Shown: positions 6,159 through 6,843 of the stretch, piece after piece
Numbering within the stretch: position 1 is the first letter of the stretch
How the letters are laid out: the number at the start of each line of letters is the position of its first letter
Assembly (NCBI RefSeq): GCF_937877005.1
Contig: NZ_CALEFV010000128.1
Coordinates: forward strand, 1 to 6,843
Direction of reading: 5' to 3'
From: an uncultured Fibrobacter sp.
Lineage (GTDB): Bacteria; Fibrobacterota; Fibrobacteria; Fibrobacterales; Fibrobacteraceae
Length of the DNA stretch: 6,843 nt
Notes under the pieces: model-generated
Seen by the model: the letters and a program-made list of their open reading frames with translations, nothing else
What the model was told of the DNA's origin: nothing
The model's database searches: none
Position numbers and translations under genes: made by a program

Positions 6159-6189
6159 TAGTATTAAATTCAGTCTAATTGAGTGAAAA

Positions 6190-6465
6190 ATGGCAAACAT
6201 CAAGAATATCAAACCGATTTCCTACATCAAGGCGAATGCGGCCCAAGTCTTGGATCATGTGTGCGAATCGCATGTTCCTTACGTGGTGACTCAAAATGGC
6301 GAAGCTCGTGGAGTCATTCTTGATGTGGATACGTACCAGAAAATGCAGGACGAGTTAAAGCTTTTCAAACTGTTCGCACAGAGCGAAAGCGAAGTCTCGC
6401 GTGGCAAAATCATCCGCCAAAAAGACCTGTTTGATTCTCTGGAGCGCGAACTGAATGCCAAGTAA
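6190..6465 (+). CDS. Phd/YefM-family type II antitoxin
   Basis: This 91-residue antitoxin is expected to bind and neutralise the toxin encoded just downstream and to repress its own promoter. Residues 7-54 match the Phd/YefM fold: IKPISYIKANAAQVLDHV (7-24) is the conserved helix-forming DNA-binding start, and PYVVTQNGEARGVILDVDTYQKM (30-52) is the family's beta-hairpin and following helix. The charged C-terminal third (about 55-91) is the part that in this family wraps the toxin. Expected acidity and lability follow from the family, not from data here. The ATG at 6190 is preceded only by a weak purine run. The stop overlaps the toxin start by 11 bp, which implies coupled translation. I give no gene symbol because the partner is not a clear YoeB or Doc. 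Confidence 0.9.
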   Translation: MANIKNIKPISYIKANAAQVLDHVCESHVPYVVTQNGEARGVILDVDTYQKMQDELKLFKLFAQSESEVSRGKIIRQKDLFDSLERELNAK

Positions 6466-6784
6466 AAAGTTTCAAGTGGTCTGGTCGGAATCAGCGGCGA
6501 TCGATCTGAAATCGATAGTATTGTTCATTGCCCAAAACAGTATGCAAAACGCACGCGAGGCATTCGCCAAAATAAAGAAGGAATGTCTGCTTTTGGAAAA
6601 GTTTTCCGACTTGGGCAAGATTCCCGCAGAACTAGAAGATTTGCAGATAGGCGGATATCGGGAACTCACCATCAATCCATGGAGAGTCTTTTATCGTAAG
6701 CAGGCAGAACAGATTGTCGTTCTTGCCGTTGTCGATTCAAGGCGCGATCTTGAAGACGCCCTTTGGAACAGACTGATGCGGTAA
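6455..6784 (+). CDS. RelE/ParE-family type II toxin
   Basis: This 109-residue protein has the small alpha/beta fold of RelE/ParE toxins. It begins with the typical strand FQVVWSESAAIDL (6-18), followed by the paired helices (about 19-52). The conserved beta core holds GGYRELTINPWRVFYR (66-81), then IVVLAVVDSRRDLEDALW (87-104). The C-terminal SRRDLE stretch is more like ParE than YoeB. ParE proteins poison DNA gyrase and RelE proteins cut mRNA on the ribosome; the sequence does not settle which applies. Arg69, Arg77, Arg81 and Arg96-Arg97 are the basic residues in the usual active-face positions. The ATG lies inside the antitoxin gene, 11 bp before its stop, with a GGAG 10 bases upstream. The gene looks intact, so the module is probably functional. 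Confidence 0.88.
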   Translation: MPSKKFQVVWSESAAIDLKSIVLFIAQNSMQNAREAFAKIKKECLLLEKFSDLGKIPAELEDLQIGGYRELTINPWRVFYRKQAEQIVVLAVVDSRRDLEDALWNRLMR

Positions 6785-6791
6785 AATATTT

Positions 6792-6828
6792 TGTCACTTT
6801 CTGACATCTGTTTGAATCTATATTTATA
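6792..6828 (+). promoter_or_regulatory. Promoter-like region after the toxin gene, with inverted repeat
   Basis: TGTCA (6792-6796) and TGACA (6802-6806) form an inverted repeat with a 5-base spacer. CTGACA (6801-6806) could act as a -35 box, with TTTATA (6823-6828) 16 bases downstream as a -10 box; TATATT (6819-6824) is a better -10 match but at only 12 bases. The stretch CTATATTTA here is identical to that at the toxin-antitoxin promoter (6152-6160). It would drive a gene beyond the window. No terminator is visible after the toxin. Confidence 0.4.
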
Positions 6829-6843
6829 GGTGACTCTAGAAAG

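Noticed and set aside
1..6843. CRISPR array, tRNA/rRNA genes, insertion sequences or phage genes
   Set aside because: No spaced direct-repeat array, tRNA-like cloverleaf, transposase motif or integrase was found on reading both strands.

Overview
The window looks like an ordinary stretch of chromosome from a Gram-negative bacterium with moderate GC content. A lipoprotein with a lipobox and a C-terminus that reads like an outer-membrane barrel points to a two-membrane cell. The overall style fits Fibrobacter or a relative: A/T-rich gene starts with few clear Shine-Dalgarno sites, and dispersed palindromes of the GTCATTGCGAGG type between genes. The taxonomic call is inference, not something proven by the sequence.

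Layout, left to right. (1) The last 21 codons of an unidentified + strand gene end at 66 and are followed by a hairpin terminator that appears to serve both directions. (2) A minus-strand lipoprotein gene (145-1053) converges on that terminator. (3) An intergenic region of about 270 bp carries a tandem heptamer repeat and leads into a + strand pair: a six-helix ABC-2 type permease (1326-1970) and, 18 bp later, an RBBP9/YdeN-type serine hydrolase (1989-2534). (4) A strong bidirectional terminator (2559-2590) and about 115 bp of palindromic repeat sequence separate this pair from valS. (5) valS (2717-5464, minus) encodes a complete valyl-tRNA synthetase of 915 residues. A small nitroreductase-family gene (5500-6030, minus) lies 35 bp upstream of it, so the two may be co-transcribed. 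(6) A near-consensus sigma70 promoter, with an inverted repeat over its -35 box, drives a + strand type II toxin-antitoxin pair: a Phd/YefM-like antitoxin and a RelE/ParE-like toxin that overlap by 11 bp (6190-6784). The final 59 bp hold a second inverted repeat built from the same pentamer and an AT-rich promoter-like stretch for a gene outside the window.

How the genes relate. valS is housekeeping (tRNA-Val charging with editing). The permease lacks an ATPase in this window and must find one elsewhere. The hydrolase is probably co-transcribed with it, but a functional link is unproven. The toxin-antitoxin module is self-contained and probably autoregulated. I see no RNA genes, CRISPR array, insertion sequence, phage gene or riboswitch, and nothing I would call a new multi-gene system. 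The more interesting material is in the non-coding DNA: the heptamer repeat, the composite palindromic 3' region of valS, the nitroreductase-valS junction, and the related half-sites flanking the toxin-antitoxin module.
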